A stretch of DNA of 40,749 nt, taken from Helochares maculicollis (Eukaryota > Arthropoda > Insecta > Coleoptera > Hydrophilidae). A program made the position numbers and the translations under genes. The stretch's first letter is position 1. Every line of letters starts with the position of its first letter. The notes beneath the pieces are model-generated. The model was not told the DNA's origin. It did not search any database and saw only the letters and a list, made by a program, of their open reading frames with translations. Shown piece by piece: positions 10,180 to 22,204 of the stretch. Location of the stretch: positions 1 to 40,749 of the forward strand of contig JAWQRO010000379.1 of NCBI GenBank assembly GCA_033557835.1, given 5' to 3'.

Positions 10180-10480
10180 GTAAACGTGTGAAATACTAAT
10201 ATAAAATTCCCAATTCCGAACCGAAAAAAGCATTCTACTACAATATTCGCCAAGCAATCTATCAGAAATTCATTCTTGAAATTTTAATTCTTGTTTTAAT
10301 TTTAAATATATATCTTATTTTTGAAAATGTAAGCGTGAATGTGAAGTGGAGGCAGTTCAGATTTTACGAGCTGGGCGATTTGTAAATTAGCGCTGAAGGT
10401 AATTACGAGTAGAGAGATTTTTTGCGGCACATTAATCAGTGCATATAACAAAAGCGTAGCTAGTAAAATATCCTAAATAT
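10180..10480. other. A+T-rich spacer
   Basis: No gene or recognised repeat is visible between the piggyBac remnant and the G+C-richer island. Confidence 0.5.
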
Positions 10481-10499
10481 CCTAAAAAATAAAATTAGC

Positions 10500-11110
10500 G
10501 CTTTTACAGAGAGAGCTCGCAGCAATTGATAGAATGCTGCTGCTGTCGTTGCCGGAACCTGGCAGCGGGTTAATTTGGGCATGCATTAGTTCATTTTGAA
10601 TAGTGGTTTTCCGAGTGAGCGGGTTGTGAATCCAGATAACCGGGGCCATCAGGCCACTGTTGCTACATAGAGCACAGCACACTCGGTGGCATTTCATCCA
10701 CCAGCTTCGGTTACGTATTTGATCGATGAAACTATTGTGGGTTCGCTCATTCTGGTCACGGCTCTGGCCGTATCTCATGTCATGTATTGTGTTCCTAAAC
10801 ACACGCTCTGTCCGTGATACACTCGCACGATTGCACGGAATACAAGAAAACTCGGTTCGTCCCTGGCCAGGACCAACGTGGCGCGTTGCTGTTCTATACG
10901 ACGGCGGCGACGACCAGGGGTGGCTTCGTTGCGATTCCACGCCGTTTGTCTCGCCGATTCCCCTCGGATCGTTTCCCAATTTCTGTCTTAGGTTGCGTGA
11001 TCTCTATAGGATATCTCTGTCTTAGGAAATCTGGAAAATTGGAAGCGATACGCGGTATTGACGTCTCACCGACCCGGTCGGGAGACCACCGAGATGGCTT
11101 TTCCACCTGG
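10500..11110. other. G+C- and CpG-richer island without recognised gene
   Basis: This roughly 600-bp block has many CpG dinucleotides and long overlapping open frames on both strands, the longest a 165-codon - strand frame at 10482-10979. Neither strand shows a protein motif I recognise, and open frames lengthen simply because stop codons are rarer in G+C-rich DNA. A TATATAA sequence follows at about 11203. It could be a regulatory element, a noncoding transcript exon, an untranslated first exon, or an unfamiliar transposon. Confidence 0.45.
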
Positions 11111-11112
11111 TA

Positions 11113-12188
11113 ACAAAACCAACTGAAATTGTTAAAACAAATTCATCAAAATCAATAGAGGCTTGGCCTCTGACGCTTTGTATAACCAGATGTCACATTA
11201 AATGGTATATAAACTGCGATGGTGAATACAAATGAACACAACAGTGTATACAGGAGAGGCGCTATGGTAAAATGAATTTACCCCCTTATTATAGTGTCAA
11301 ATTTAATTTCAAACGTTTAAATGTAACACTGCAAACTGCAATTCTATTATTCGCCGAGTTATTATTTGCCGTTCTGAATTTTATCCTCCCCTCCTATGTC
11401 GCGTCGCTTTCAACGGGGATAATGCCATTAGAGCCCTTTACACACAGGACCTACTCTGATCTTTTTTCTCGCTAAGAGGCAAAACGCTACCTAATAATAT
11501 TTGGAAGCCTCCTGTATATTTTGCCGGTTCTCCTACCCTGGTTCTCCCCATAGCTACGTCTTTGTCGCTATGTCACAAGTTCACCGAAATAACATCGTTC
11601 TGAGAAAATCCCCATTTTGATGGGGTCTGCGTTATTAAACAATACTATGAAATTGACATCGATCAGCATTAAACCTAAACTAAGATTGTTTGAAATTAAC
11701 GCAATAATTTAAATTTCAGGAATGATTTATCAATTTGATGTGAAATTATTTGTCAAACGTGTCAAATGTTGTAGCGACATGGTACTTTTAATAATATTTT
11801 TGTGGTTCCAGCAAAATTGTTTTGGAATTGTTCGCCTGCCCTTTTGAGACCTACCGGACCCAAAACACTACGTCTTTATAATGACATTAATATTTAGTAA
11901 CAGTTTTACTGGACAAATTCACAATTATTATATACTGCAGCATTATGAAATTTGTCAACACCAATGAAAACATGTCCCTGCAAATAATGAGCGGCAGATC
12001 CATGAACGTCATTTCTGAAGAAGATTTCTTACGTAAGGCAAAACTGTAAAGAAAAGTACAAACTAAATACTAAGCTTCGCTATGGCGTTTTCGCTAACAA
12101 AGTAGCATAGTGCTACGCCATAAAAAATAAAATAGTATATTACGTAGTTATTGTAGAAATGCAAATAAAAATCCATCTAAAGCAAATA
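11113..12188. other. Intergenic, nothing recognised
   Basis: A TATATAAA at about 11203-11210 precedes a 67-codon ORF (11272-11475) that has a hydrophobic middle but no recognised motif. I do not call this ORF a gene. The rest is A+T-rich and unremarkable. Confidence 0.45.
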
Positions 12189-13371
12189 CTAGGTTGTTCA
12201 GAATATGTTTTCGGGTCGATAAGAAAGGGCGTTGATACTAGCCTAATTTTTTGATATGTTGGTACACTTTTCATATGAACGTATGTGAAGTTTCATTTCA
12301 ATCTGTCACATTATCCTTTGTTTACAAGCTATTTAGTATCGACGTGTCAATATTTATTACAATTGAAAAATCAAGTATCGTGCAATGATTGAATTTTTTT
12401 TGGAAGGTTTAAATGTAAAAGAAACATGAACGAATGTTAAAAGTGTGTAAGGACTCTGCGCCTTCAATTAGTGCGCTAGAAGGATGGATTGCTGAATCTA
12501 AACGTGGTCATACAAGCCTTGAAGATAATCCACGTCAAGGACACCCAAAAACAGCAACACCGCCAGAAATCGTAGAAAAAATACACGATATCATAATGAA
12601 AAAAGTGTTGGGTTTCAGAAAACTGTGTGCACTCTAGATGCCGCATTTTTTAACAATGGAACAAAAGCACATTCGAATGCGACTTTCTCAACATTATTTA
12701 GAACGATTTCGAAATGATAAAGTGGATTTTTTAGTCAATTCATCACTGTAGATGAGACTTGAGTCAATCACCATGATCCTGAATAAAATCAAAAGGCTAA
12801 AAGATTGGTATGAACTTGATTCTTCGGCTCCGAAACTAGTTCGTATCCAGAAACAATCCAAAAAGATGTTAATTTTTTGAGATGCAAAAAGAATATTGTT
12901 TGTGGATTACTTGTTAACTGATTAAACAATAAATTCTGAATACTATTGACATCCTTTAGACCAGCTGAAGAAAAAAATTCGTGAAGAAACATCCGGTTTG
13001 CAGAAGAAACAAATCCGATTTCTTTCGGACAATGCACCGTGTCACTAGCGCATTTTGGCAATGGCTAAAATCCATTAATTAAGGTTCGAATTGTTGGAGT
13101 ATCCACCGTATTCACTAGCGACTTCTGTTGCCAGACCTAAAAAACTCATGCGTGGAAGGCGTTTATCATCAAATGAAGACGTTAAAACAGATGTGGAAGC
13201 GTATTTTGCAGCCCTTCCAGATTCTCACTTCAACGATGGAATTCATAAATTGAAATCGCATTGGAGTTAGTGTATTGATGTTCAGGGATACTATATTGAA
13301 TAATAAAGTGTATTTTAAACCATAAAATTGTATTTTTCTTGTCGAACCGCACAACGTATTGTACAACCTAG
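12189..13371 (+). mobile_element. Decayed mariner, second family, full length with TIRs
   Basis: The element is 1183 bp long with flanking TA (12187-12188 and 13372-13373). Terminal inverted repeats start CTAGGTTGTTCAGAATATGT on the left and CTAGGTTGTACAATACGTTG on the right-hand complement, and both continue into a GGTTCGA-AAGAAA or GGGTCGATAAGAAA block. + strand transposase remnants include WIAESKRGHTSLEDNPRQGH near 12483-12545, the first catalytic motif TVDET near 12747-12760, GSSAPKLVRIQK-like codons, the second motif RFLSDNAP near 13018-13040 and an EYPPYS motif near 13098-13117. The C-terminal SSNEDVKTDVEAYFAALPDS follows near 13165-13225. Multiple frameshifts and stops make it inactive. 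It belongs to a different mariner group from 3124-4256 and is close kin of the - strand fragment at 16522-17093. Confidence 0.9.
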
Positions 13372-13437
13372 TAAATCTGAACAAACTATGGACAAGCGCT
13401 AATATTCTCTAGTAAATCAAAGCAACAGCAGCAAAAA

Positions 13438-13507
13438 TAAATTGGCGTAATGAAATGACTAAAAATATTTTAGCCAATATACAAAAACAAGAACATTACG
13501 CCAAATT
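13438..13507. repeat. Small inverted repeat
   Basis: AAATTGGCGTAATG near 13438-13451 and CATTACGCCAAATT near 13494-13507 are complementary over 13-14 bases, separated by about 40 bp. It lies just outside the right end of the mariner at 12189-13371. Its function is unknown. Confidence 0.45.
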
Positions 13508-13624
13508 GTTTCCAGATTTCAAAGAAGAAATACCCAGATATTGATACCAACCTCCATAAGCCAGATATCAAGACTACAAAAACCAATACATGTTAGTTCC
13601 ACAGGCTTTGCAGGTTTAAGGCTT

Positions 13625-13765
13625 GATTGACTATCTCACGCTATTTCTTCTTATTTGTGGCTTTTCTCTTCCAGCCTCTGACATAAAATCTCCCTAAGTG
13701 ATTCTCTACTGGGTCTATCCATTTTCTTGGAGGGCGTCCTCTTTTTCATTTTCCCACCACCTTCA
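13625..13765 (-). pseudogene. Non-LTR retrotransposon, C-terminal end of ORF2 (RTE/CR1-like)
   Basis: Read on the - strand, the sequence gives KRGRPPRKWIDPVENHLG followed by VRGWKRKATNKKK and REIVNQ. This is the characteristic tail found after the reverse transcriptase domain in many arthropod non-LTR elements (a basic GRP-KW-D-V block, then an R-GW--KA block). One stop interrupts it. It is probably part of the same - strand insertion as the reverse transcriptase piece at 14266-14560, with intervening coding sequence lost or replaced. Confidence 0.65.
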
Positions 13766-14265
13766 TGTTTAGAATGAGAGGTGGAAACTACAGGAAGGCC
13801 AGAGATTACAGGAAACCTCAAGGCCCTCTGTAGACCGGGAGATGTTCAAAATAAATTATACCGTGCAAATTAGAAAAACCTTCGTTTATAAGCTGAACGA
13901 CGAAGACAGCAAGGCAGAATTAGTTAGGTTTTCTGGTCGAGGAGGTCCGTAGAGTAATAGTCGTCATATAAATAGTGAAACTAATAACTTTGTAACTAAG
14001 TATTGTAATTAGAAAGTAGTACTACATACAAATAAATACAAAATAAAACGCGGCACTACTATGGTAGATAAAATAAAGAACCCCTGGGTAGAAATATTAC
14101 GCTTTGTCAAATGGATTGCCGATACTGGGTCGCCCTGTCTCATTATTTTTTTTGTTTTAACTGATTTTGGCTTTGTGCACTTACAATTACTCTGTTTTCT
14201 GTATTTTCAAGTGTCATTTTTATCGAACTTATTTGCTTCGACGTTACCCTTAAGGGTGCTGTCGT

Positions 14266-14560
14266 AGGCGTGCTTAAAGCTTATGACCAGTGCATGCACT
14301 GCTGAATTACTCTCATAGCTCTATTTAGTATATATTTAGTTGTAAATACTTGATCATTGACCGAACGTCTTTTCTGGAATCCTGCTTGATACTATTCAAT
14401 TACTCGATCATATTTATCCAGTCTTTTCTTGATAGCATTCGCCAAAACAGTGTACACTGTATCAAGAAGAGCTATTCCCCGGTAGCAGCTGGTAATGTCG
14501 CCTATTTTAAATATCGAGCATTAGTTCTTCTTCCCGTATTTGAACGAGGAGCCTATAAAT
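14266..14560 (-). pseudogene. Non-LTR retrotransposon reverse transcriptase fragment
   Basis: On the - strand the fragment reads SIFKIGDITSCYRGIALLDT followed by VYTVLANAIKKRLDKY and, after a stop, YQAGFQKRRSVNDQVFTTKYIL. The order KKGD...NYRGIALLDT...YK-LA--I--RL, then YQAGF-KGRS--DQ, is diagnostic of the N-terminal half of non-LTR reverse transcriptases, before the FADD catalytic region, which is missing here. The fragment is dead. Overlapping + strand ORFs in this interval are shadows. Confidence 0.75.
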
Positions 14561-14712
14561 GTTTTCTTTCAACCCTACATCCCCTTCTTTATTCAGCTCA
14601 TTTAATTTTCATCCACAGTCTTTAAGCTGCCTACAAATTTTTTACAACTAGCAAAATAATGCACTAAAGGGAAAAACTAACAGAAAACTGGTACAAAATA
14701 CACATCGAGTGA

Positions 14713-15057
14713 CAAATTGGCATTTATAGCAGAACGTTCCATCAAGTAAAGAAAAATCGTTGCAGAACACTGGAAAACCTAGAAAGAAAACAACTTTCAG
14801 TAGATGAGGTAAATCAAAGTTGGATAAATAATTGCACAAAAATAAATATTGCACAACATGATTCCGTAAGTTTAGAACCAAAATTAAATTTTCCATGGAA
14901 CAATATTGAATTAAATATATTATATGACAATCAAACTCTACAAGAAATTAGGAAAATTATAAAAAGCAATATAGGATCTATAACCAACTATAAAAAGACA
15001 AAGTCGCCACAGCCAAGGATAAAAACCGGTATACTTTTTAAAAGGGAATACATATAG
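14713..15057 (+). pseudogene. Unidentified 114-codon open frame lacking an ATG
   Basis: The frame is open from just after a TGA (14710-14712) to TAG at 15055-15057. It has no in-frame ATG near its start, so it looks like a fragment of a longer coding sequence. The product is basic and Asn-rich, with segments such as LENLERKQLSVDEVNQSW and NNIELNILYDNQTLQEIRK. I do not recognise a family. The strand is locally poor in T, which lengthens chance ORFs. It lies beside the - strand non-LTR remnant but reads in the opposite direction. Confidence 0.25.
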
Positions 15058-16521
15058 AAAAGGCAGAAAAACAACTACAATATACAACAAAATCAATAAA
15101 ACCTTCTAAAAGAATTGACAGGGAAAGCAATACTTATAGAAAAATTGTTCAACTAATATAAATGAGGGTACCAAAAGCATTCTTCTTTTTAGAACTCTGT
15201 TACCACAAATTTCACTGAACTTAAAGCCGAATCAATACATAAATAACACAAAACGACAGATTCTCGAAGAAGAATGCTTAAAAATCTTATCTTCCAATCT
15301 TTCTTTAGACTTTAGGTATGTAAAAGTCATCATATTCACATATTATCCTAACAAAACACATTTAACGAGTTTCACGTTAAACTGTTTCAAACGATTGAAA
15401 TTTCATCTCTACGTACTATATAAACTAATACACGAAGACAATAATTAAAATACAACAAACTGGTTAGAAAAACAAATTATCTGATCTGTATGAGTTGTCA
15501 TTTCTTTAAAAAATATTTCTCCCTTTCATCTGTAGCTTCGCTTTTGTAAATTTAAGACCAATATTTTTGCTCCTCATTCTCATTAGCTACTACAATCGAA
15601 ATGTATTGCACCTACAGTATAATATAAATGCCAGAATTGTTCCAGATTGATGCATTTCGTGTTTAGAAATATCGAGCCCCAAGAGCCGTTATATCATTTC
15701 AGGATATGTTGGCATTTTTAAATCTAAACTCCTCAACAATCTTAATTTGACATATCGAATGAGAGAGCACAATCGACTAAAGATAAATAAATTGTTGTAA
15801 ATTCTAAATTTAGCCTAACACGACTGATAAAAATCATATATTTTTTTTAATTTCAAAGAAAGATCTTTATGTACATTTTTCGTTTGAAGCGTCAACTACG
15901 AACCACTATTGGAACAAATAAATTAATTTCTTCTTTCTCTATAGGGAGTATCTAAGATAGTTTTGAAAATAAAGACACTCGCGCAACAAATTGGATGCAT
16001 AGTTGTTGAAAATCATTGTCTCGGAGCGGTAGAGGAGCGAGAGGTGTGTGCGGGTACCCTTTTAAGACCGGATAATTAAATATTAGACCGGAAATATCCG
16101 TCAACATGAGTCTGTATTCAAACATACACACAACTAGCGAAGCGCGTATGAATGTACACATCTAGAAACCGACACACAGCATGATGCCGCGGTCGGGGGA
16201 TAGATGTAGCAAAGGGGCGTATCACTCAGCGATTTTAATTGATAGTGAATGCCGTCAATAACCATTTAGTCACGCCTGCTTCTAGCAAACCGGCTAATAA
16301 AAGCCTAGATTAACATCGCGGCTTTGTTCAGATGTATCATCATATATGATCAAAAGATTAAGTTCGATATTAACGACCTAGTCGACGATTCTTTTTTATT
16401 TTCTATATTGCTTCAAAGTTAAGTATAGTTAAACTAATGAGTACCATTATGTGGCTATATACCTAGGAATATTAGAAGAAGTGGTGAAATAAATAGAAAA
16501 CCTAATATACTAATATATATA
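15058..16521. other. Intergenic, nothing recognised
   Basis: The stretch is A+T-rich with a somewhat more balanced segment at about 16000-16320, where AGACCGGATAATTAAATATT and AGACCGGAAATATCC form a loose direct repeat. No gene or RNA was recognised. Confidence 0.5.
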
Positions 16522-17093
16522 CTAGATTATTCAATAAGTTTTCGGTTCGATAAGAAAAACACAAGTTTATGGTTTGAAAGACATTTTATTATTCAGTATA
16601 GTCTTCCTAAACAATACACTTATTCCAATGAGATTTCAATTTATGACTTCCATCCCTGAAGTGAGAATCTGGAGAGCTGCAAAATACGCTTCCACATCTG
16701 TTATGACCTCATCATTTAATGAAAAACGCTTTCCATACATAAATTCCTTTAGATCTGGAAAGAGATTGATGTCGCTAGTGAATACGGTGGATTAGTCCAG
16801 CAAATAAACTTTTATTCATGGATTTTAGCCGTTGTCAAAATGCTCTTGAGACACGGTGCATTGTCCTGATGAAAAAGGATGTTTTCCTTCTACAAACCAA
16901 ATGTGTCTTTCCGAATTTTTTACTTCGACTGGCTTAAAGAATTACAATAGTATTCAGAAATTTTTGTTTAAACAGTTTGCAAGTAATCCACAAACAAAAT
17001 TCCTTTCGCGTCCCAAAAAACAGCTACTAACACCTTTTTGGCCGGTTTCTGGATACGAACTCGTTTCGGAGCCGAAGAACTAGGTTCATACAT
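16522..17093 (-). mobile_element. Truncated mariner, - strand, kin of 12189-13371
   Basis: The left edge is a terminal repeat CTAGATTATTCAATAAGTTT preceded by TA (16520-16521), continuing into CGGTTCGATAAGAAAAAC like the right terminus of the 12189-13371 element. Reading the - strand from 17093 leftwards gives EPSSSAPKRVRIQK, FWDAKGILFVDYLQ, FHQDNAPCLKSIL (second catalytic Asp present) and PPYSLATS, so this is the C-terminal half of the transposase. Similarity to the sister element stops near 17093, and the 5' half is missing. Frames are broken. + strand ORFs here (16574-16795, 16856-17083) are shadows. Confidence 0.85.
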
Positions 17094-17509
17094 GTAAAAC
17101 TATTTAAAGAAAATCGACAATGTGAGGAGGGTATGACAGATGAATCCTTTTTTCTATCCAAATGGAATATTAATGAGTAATCACCCTCTTGTAAGACAAA
17201 CGATTCTCAGAAATTTGGCTTCTTGTTTTTTGATATCCCGCAGTACTTTTTTCTCATTTTCAAGGGTACAATTATGTCAAATATTTTTCTATTTTTTAAT
17301 ACTCACACATATGTTAAAGAAGCATTAATATTAAAATTAATTAATGCAAGTTCTCATACTTCGTCTATAGTTTTAAGATCTAAGAGCCATCCGCTCGATT
17401 TGATGGATTTCATCGCTATTTATAACATCAATAAGTCCTATTCCGTCAACTCTTGTAAAGTTATTGCTATCATGAAAAAATTTAACCTCGAAATATTGTC
17501 GTTTTGAGG

Positions 17510-17760
17510 GCCCCTCAATTCATTTTCACTATTTGGTATGATATCTGCATGAATTTGTGTGCACACGATAGCGGTCAAACAGTTTGAGATGGAGCGATGA
17601 GATTTGGCATACGGCAAAATCTCTATCAACTTTTAAAGCATATAAGACTACCGAAAGTACTCGTTTACCTACACAGCTTTAAACATTTTTCAAACAAACT
17701 AAAGCTACGTTATTGAAATTTCGTTCATACTTTGAATGCTAAGAAAAGATGATAGATATA
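17510..17760. repeat. Dispersed repeat A, copy 2
   Basis: Ordered similarity to 4360-4660 includes CTGCATGAATTTGTGTGCAC, CAGTTTGAGATGGAGCGA, CTATCAACTTTTAAAG and CCGAAAGTACTCGTTTACCT. The sequence between the mariner fragment and this copy (17094-17509) was not identified. Confidence 0.45.
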
Positions 17761-18800
17761 AATTTTCAACATGATCTGAGGGCTATTTTTAAAATTTTTA
17801 AATTTCCTAATTCAGCAGGGCCAAGAATAAGCTAGTTTCTTGTATATTGGAAAACCAGAAGTGCGACTGCATAAATTTAATTTTTCAGTAATGAATTTAC
17901 ATTATTAGTGTTATGTAATTATAAATTTCAGCTTGGTTCTAACGCTTTGTCATATTGTATTCATTCTTTTATTTTAGTTATTTAAGAGAAGAATAGAGTC
18001 ATTTTTAGGTCTCATAATAATTTACTAATTTTTTTTAAATTCTATGTAAGTTTATGGTTGTCTTCTTTTAAGCTTTCTGTTTTTGTGTTACTAAATATCT
18101 TTGCCAGGCGTCCTTTATTTTTTACACTACATTATATTTCAATCGCCTACCACCCTGTTCTTTAAATATTTTTTAACAACAGGTCCAATTTGCATCTCCT
18201 TTCTTTTTTTTTACTTTCTCTTCTCCTGTCGAATGTATTTTTACTAGATAGTGATCACTTCATATTCCTGTACTGTGTGATACTTTTACGTCTTATACTA
18301 TTTCTTCTTTATGTTTGCTTACAGTTTATAATTGATTTTCTTCTCAAAATTCGCAATATTTACAACTTGTGATTCTCAGATCTTCAGATCTCTGGACCTT
18401 GAAAACTAACAACTCTCAGAACTCGAAATATATGTAGCTACACAAAATTAGCGATCCTCAGATAATTTCTTCGTTTATCTAGTGTTCTTGTTAGCCTCCT
18501 GGTCTTTTTTCTAAGTATTTTTATTTATTCTACTGTTTATTTCAATGGTCCTGTTCGTATTGTTTTGTATTGGATTTAGTAATGAATGTAAATAAAAGTA
18601 TTAATGAACAAATCGCTGGCATAACAACGTCGCGCTATACACTGACATCATGGGAATACGATAAGAATGTTGAATGAACAGTAAAAAAAGAGGTCGAATA
18701 AGTTATTTTGCAGTTTTAATAATAAAGTCTTTATCTTTAAAATGACATTGCCATAAATATCAGGAAGACAATACTGCCAGTAATAGAAAGTGCTATTAAC
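17761..18800. other. Intergenic, T-rich on + strand
   Basis: No gene was recognised. The T-rich + strand and A-rich - strand could reflect an old - strand retrotransposon, but I cannot read a diagnostic motif. Confidence 0.4.
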
Positions 18801-20470
18801 GATGGCGGGCGTAATTCGATATTTAATCGTACGTATGACAATAGTAGCAATAGCTGCGGGTAATTGCTAGAATGGCGTATTTAATTATTATATAAATTAA
18901 TGAAAAACATCAAACGTTTAATTAAAAAACACGGTTTCACAAAGCGTACTCATCAAAAATATATATTTGGATATATTTAGACGTTTATGAATAACGATTT
19001 CTTATTAAAATAAAACTCTCAGCCTACTTAAAAATTGCAACGATAAAGGAACCTCGCCGCAAAACAGGGGGATAACACCTTTCCAGTTATTTTTGTTCTC
19101 CGTATTAAATTCAGCTTTTTGGCGCAAGCCCCTCCTCCCTCGCCCCTCCAAAACAAACGACGACGACTCTGTCTCGCTTCAACTCCGATCCGACCGGAGC
19201 CCTTTTCTCGCAGTTGTTTCACCCAGATTCAAACTTGTTGGCTAAATATTGTCATTATTTATTCGTACAATAGAGAGAGAATAAGTATATTCAGTTGTAA
19301 CAGAAAGCAACGACCGACGCCATCTTGCATTTCAAATCACGGAACGATCTAAGTGTTTTTCGTCCTTCCAGCCCCTTTATGTCAACTGTCACTTACTTTG
19401 TTTTTGTGTTCAATTTTCAATTGTCGCCGTGAATGGAATTTATTTACCTCTGGAAGCTTTGGCGCGGAAACCGGGTTTCACTAATTGCGAATTATACGTA
19501 TGCTTTTCAAGCGTAATTCAGTTCAAATTTTTTAGCATTTGTACGTATACAAATTGAGACATTTTCTAATGACGCTATCCGACTTCATCAAATTGGAACG
19601 TCTCTAATTGAAAGCGACCTCTGGAGAGGAACGGCTATATAGGTCAAAAGTCTTATTTTTACCCTTTTTACGCATTCAATTGTGCAAAATTGAAACCGAA
19701 ACAAAATCTAATTTGTTGTTAAAAGATAGATGAGGTCATCTTGGCGATCCTTGTAAATAAATTCTCCTGTAAATTATTTAATATCACAGAAGGAAATGCA
19801 AATTGAATCGAGTAAAAGAAGTTGAGTGGAGAAATCCATGACGCAGACTTAAAAATTCTAACAAATAATTTCTCAAACAAACAAGTCCGGGCAGTATATT
19901 TACAAAAAAATACATTTTCCGATAAAATAAGCTAAGGGTTTATCGAGTATTTATTCATATATTCTATTGAGAAATTGTTTTTAACCCCGGTATAAGCGAG
20001 GTAATCGAATAAAATTCTCAAATTTTTCAAACCGAATTTCCCATAATAAACTTAGTTATTATGCCGGAGTTTTTACGAAAACTCGGGAAAATAATCAGTT
20101 ATTGGTTTTCCCGAGAAGAGCGGCGAGTAGTGGCGTTGCGCGACGTAAAGAACACAGCCGACAACAAAGTCTGTGTAATGCGGTCTTGTAGGGCTTGTTT
20201 TGTTCAAAATAACTCATCAAAACAGTCTTTGATCCGCTTTGTCGTCGATGCGGCTTAAAGTAACGTTTATGTGTATATACCTCAAAAAGACTCAGGCTCC
20301 GTCAATTTACCACCCTAATATTCAGTCAATAACCACTAACAAGCTTCAATCTATTATTTCATTCATCTTGGGAATGGCAGCGCCGAGCAACGCAACGCCC
20401 TCTTGTGTATTTAAATTTGTATTTAAGTTTTAGAAGACTTACGTGTGCATTTTAAATAGTCATTCATGAA
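18800..20470. other. Noncoding upstream region of foxQ2, possible regulatory DNA
   Basis: The composition is more balanced than in the flanks, and no internal repeats or transposon motifs are seen. Around 18870-18930 there is a cluster of TAATTA/TTAATT-type homeodomain-like sites, and around 19110-19210 a G+C-rich pyrimidine tract. Its position 4-5 kb upstream of foxQ2 and lack of repeats would suit a regulatory module. This is an inference without direct evidence. Confidence 0.25.
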
Positions 20471-22200
20471 TTGGATAGCGGATCGTGCAGCAGAAAGTCT
20501 CCTTTTCTACCCCATCTTTCATTTGCGTTCTTCTTGTGCTTGCTTCACTCTCTTTCGGTTATTTTTTCGTGTATGCATAGAGATAAAGATTTTTCGACCT
20601 ATATATATATATATATATTGCTCTTGCTTTATAAATTTGAAGCTATCTAGCAACCTAAATTACGAGTCATTCTTATAAATTTGAAATGCGTAAGTGGTTT
20701 TTCAATTAACATTGGGTTCCTACGTGCGAATTTCTTAGCAATAAAATGTAAATGTAAATATAAAGCGATTTGAAATTTGCTCAAATAAACTAATCGTTCA
20801 ACTAGATATATTGAGTTGCAGTTTTGCTCGCGTATTAGGAATCATTAATTTTCTGAAAAAACAAAATTTTGATTTGATTGGCGCACTGGAATCCTCGTCA
20901 AAGCTACATTATACAATAAGAACATTATAGAATTTAAGAGGAGCTAAAAACTATAAGTCTTGCATATAGACTTTAATCGGTCGTAAATCCGAAAGATGGG
21001 ACTTACCCCGCTAAATGTTGAATAATTTGAAGTGCTAATAGGAATATCTAACCTTCCCCATTTGTACAACGACCTAGTTTTCAACACTCGCAAATGATAC
21101 ACCCATGCTGTCAGTACAGACGATACAGGCTTCGCCCTCAATTAGGAGCATATAAGAAAATTTTAACTTCAAAAGCTAAGTGAAGCGAACTGACGAAGAA
21201 TGAATTGTTTCATTTTTCGCAAATTAAAAACGCGCACGACCTTTTCGCATCATAGGGCAACATGCTTAACAATTACTTGGTCAAGAGAATTAGAATTTCT
21301 AATGGCCGAGCCTTGCTTCGTTCGGTGTAGCATGCCTCACTCTGTATTAATTAGGACGAGAGAATCGCTTTACAAACAGCTCACTATGCTTTGATTCTAT
21401 GGAAGCATTTCAATGTAAGCCATCTATATATTTAATGTGAAATATTCAAGCGGCGACCAAAAAATCATACAACCTGAAGGAAATATTAGATTAAATTATC
21501 AAAAATTACATCAGCTATAAACAAAACTTTCAATTCTATTCAAAAAAGTTTAATTATACAAAAAATCTGATCACTCAAAGAAAAGACAAAAGGAAATTGA
21601 GCACACAAATTTGCCTCCAATTTTTAAAAACTAACATTCTTCGAGAAATCGATTTTCCTGCGTTGTCGTATCCTTACTTTTATACTAACAAAATTTGTTT
21701 AGGTTTGTGAATTTTTTTTTGTCATAAAATAATGTTCTTCATACTCTTTGTACTCTGTTTTCATGATAGGTTTTCTGCTGAATTTACTGCATTACATCAT
21801 GCTTATGCATGTAGAAAGATAATTGAATAATATTTTTTTTATATAATATTGTCATGTAATTTTAACTTATGATTTTAAATAATCAAAAAGCAGTTTAATG
21901 TGGCTAGATATAATCATCAAGCTTATGGCTTATAAAGTCATTACTTTTTACATAGTGATTTTTTTAAACCGCAATATGAAATTAAATTGACCCTTGTAAC
22001 TGAGAGTAAGGCCTGGAAGGAAAACGATTGTTTTATATTAATAAATTCATATCTTAAGCTATAATCGTAACAATTTAAAATAATCAAAAAATCATATTCA
22101 TGTGGAAGAAATTCATTTGATACAGAATTATTGCAATATAATATAATTGCATTTATTTCAATTGATTTAATTTAAATTGGCACTCTTAATTACCCTCGCT
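20471..22200. other. Intergenic, nothing recognised
   Basis: A short TA run occurs at about 20602-20618. Several 60-75-codon ORFs are present but none shows a protein motif. Confidence 0.5.
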
Positions 22201-22204
22201 ATAA

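Noticed and set aside
10482..10979. 165-codon - strand ORF in the CpG-rich island
   Set aside because: There is no recognised motif, long frames overlap on both strands, and high G+C alone explains the lack of stops.
17200..17510. Possible transposase between the 16.5 kb mariner fragment and repeat A copy 2
   Set aside because: Neither strand gave a family motif, and a GTTCATGAAAAAATTTAA-like stretch shared with tandem repeat C is too short to count.
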